From the NCBI GenBank assembly GCA_028871595.1, contig JAGWMT010000022.1, forward strand, positions 1 to 21,253: DNA of 21,253 nucleotides, given 5' to 3'. This DNA is from Elusimicrobiota bacterium. GTDB taxonomy: Bacteria > Elusimicrobiota > Elusimicrobia > UBA1565 > UBA9628. This document shows, piece after piece, positions 20,864 to 21,253 of the stretch; the stretch's first letter is position 1, and each line of letters begins with the position of its first letter. The translations under genes were made by a program, and so were the position numbers. The notes under the pieces are model-generated. The model searched no databases. It was not told the origin of the DNA and saw nothing but the letters and a program-made list of their open reading frames with translations.

Positions 20864-21253
20864 CTAGAACCCGAGTTCGCGCATCAGGTCGTCTTCGGGA
20901 AGGCTGATCCGGCGCTCGTTGCCGATGACGCCGCGCTCCATCCCGGGCTTCACGGCCGAAGCGTCGCCGTCGAAGAGCTGGTCGAGGCCGTCTTTCGCGG
21001 GCGCGGGGACCGTCTTCTCCCCTTTCGTCTGCTCGGCGAAGCGCACGGTGACTCCCGGCATGATCCGGCGCAACGGGTTGATCACGTTCTCGCGGGAAGG
21101 CAACGTCGGGAGCGCCATCGGAGCGCGGCGGGCCGGGAGCGAGACGGGCAGAACCGGCGCGGGGGCGACGGCGGCGAGGAGCGCCGGGCTGGGCGTCAAG
21201 GTCGGAACCAGGCTGGGCAGGTGAATGTCCATTCCCGCGAGCGGGCCGGACAT
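20864..21253 (-). CDS. Partial hypothetical protein, Pro/Ala-rich, probably secreted (cut by window edge)
   Basis: Only the last 129 residues or so are visible. An ATG coincides with the window edge, but the true start is probably further upstream, since no signal peptide is seen at this methionine. The visible part begins with a Pro/Ala/Leu-rich stretch (VPTLTPSPALLAAVAPAPVLPVSL), then a polar region containing LDQLFDGDAS, and ends RISLPEDDLMRELGF. The Ala/Pro-rich run followed by an L-F-D-G motif parallels the N-terminal regions of the endonuclease and PLD-like proteins in this window, so the same class of exported protein is suspected. No catalytic domain is visible. Confidence 0.55.
   Translation of the reverse strand: MSGPLAGMDIHLPSLVPTLTPSPALLAAVAPAPVLPVSLPARRAPMALPTLPSRENVINPLRRIMPGVTVRFAEQTKGEKTVPAPAKDGLDQLFDGDASAVKPGMERGVIGNERRISLPEDDLMRELGF

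Overview
The window is high-GC bacterial chromosome, densely packed, with no rRNA, tRNA, CRISPR array or recognisable transposon. Two secreted nucleases, and a third protein cut by the right edge, share a very Ala/Pro-rich N-terminal region followed by an L-x-F-D-G type motif. I associate that style with high-GC Elusimicrobiota metagenomic genomes. The assignment is an inference from style, not from a marker gene.

Layout. (1) 1-3175: the end of an MFS transporter, a secreted endonuclease I (minus), a DEAD-box RNA helicase and a small coiled-coil protein. (2) 3172-5660: an RluE-type pseudouridine synthase and a small secreted beta-type protein (minus), divergent from a Deg9-like secreted serine protease. 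(3) 5621-7140 (minus): olsB-olsA, the two acyltransferases of ornithine-lipid synthesis. (4) 7302-9950: a five-gene bufferin-type RiPP operon made of a Cys-rich precursor, a DUF692/MNIO enzyme, a DUF2063 partner, an ECF sigma factor and a zinc-binding anti-sigma factor. (5) 9961-11042: a consensus promoter, a structured RNA of about 125 nt ending in an intrinsic terminator, then a TPR protein with its own terminator. (6) 11075-14063: a MazG-like dCTPase, a DUF4862 TIM-barrel protein and a secreted double-HKD phospholipase-D-like protein. (7) 14067-15349: a MarR regulator and a pirin, each preceded by a copy of the same 18-bp imperfect palindrome. (8) 15372-17746: RNase R and two tandem, related single-span membrane miniproteins, the second only 59 aa. 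(9) 17751-19317 (minus): an umuD-like/umuC translesion-synthesis pair behind a LexA-box-like site. (10) 19378-21253: a secreted DUF4139 protein, a strong terminator, and a partial secreted protein.

Two expression styles are visible. Operon-internal genes and a few first genes (olsB, bufA, the TPR gene, pirin, the DUF4139 gene) have GGAGG-like ribosome binding sites. At least eight first genes have none, and instead carry a TANNNT (or CATAAT) -10 box only 5 or 6 bases before the start codon, which predicts leaderless mRNAs. The two promoters with a clear -35 are both TTGACG-N17-TAYACT. The items most worth following up are the bufferin operon with its own sigma/anti-sigma pair, the structured RNA with a possible terminator/anti-terminator switch, the leaderless promoter architecture, the UmuD-like protein lacking both cleavage arm and catalytic lysine, and the Deg9-like protease with Glu at the catalytic Asp position.
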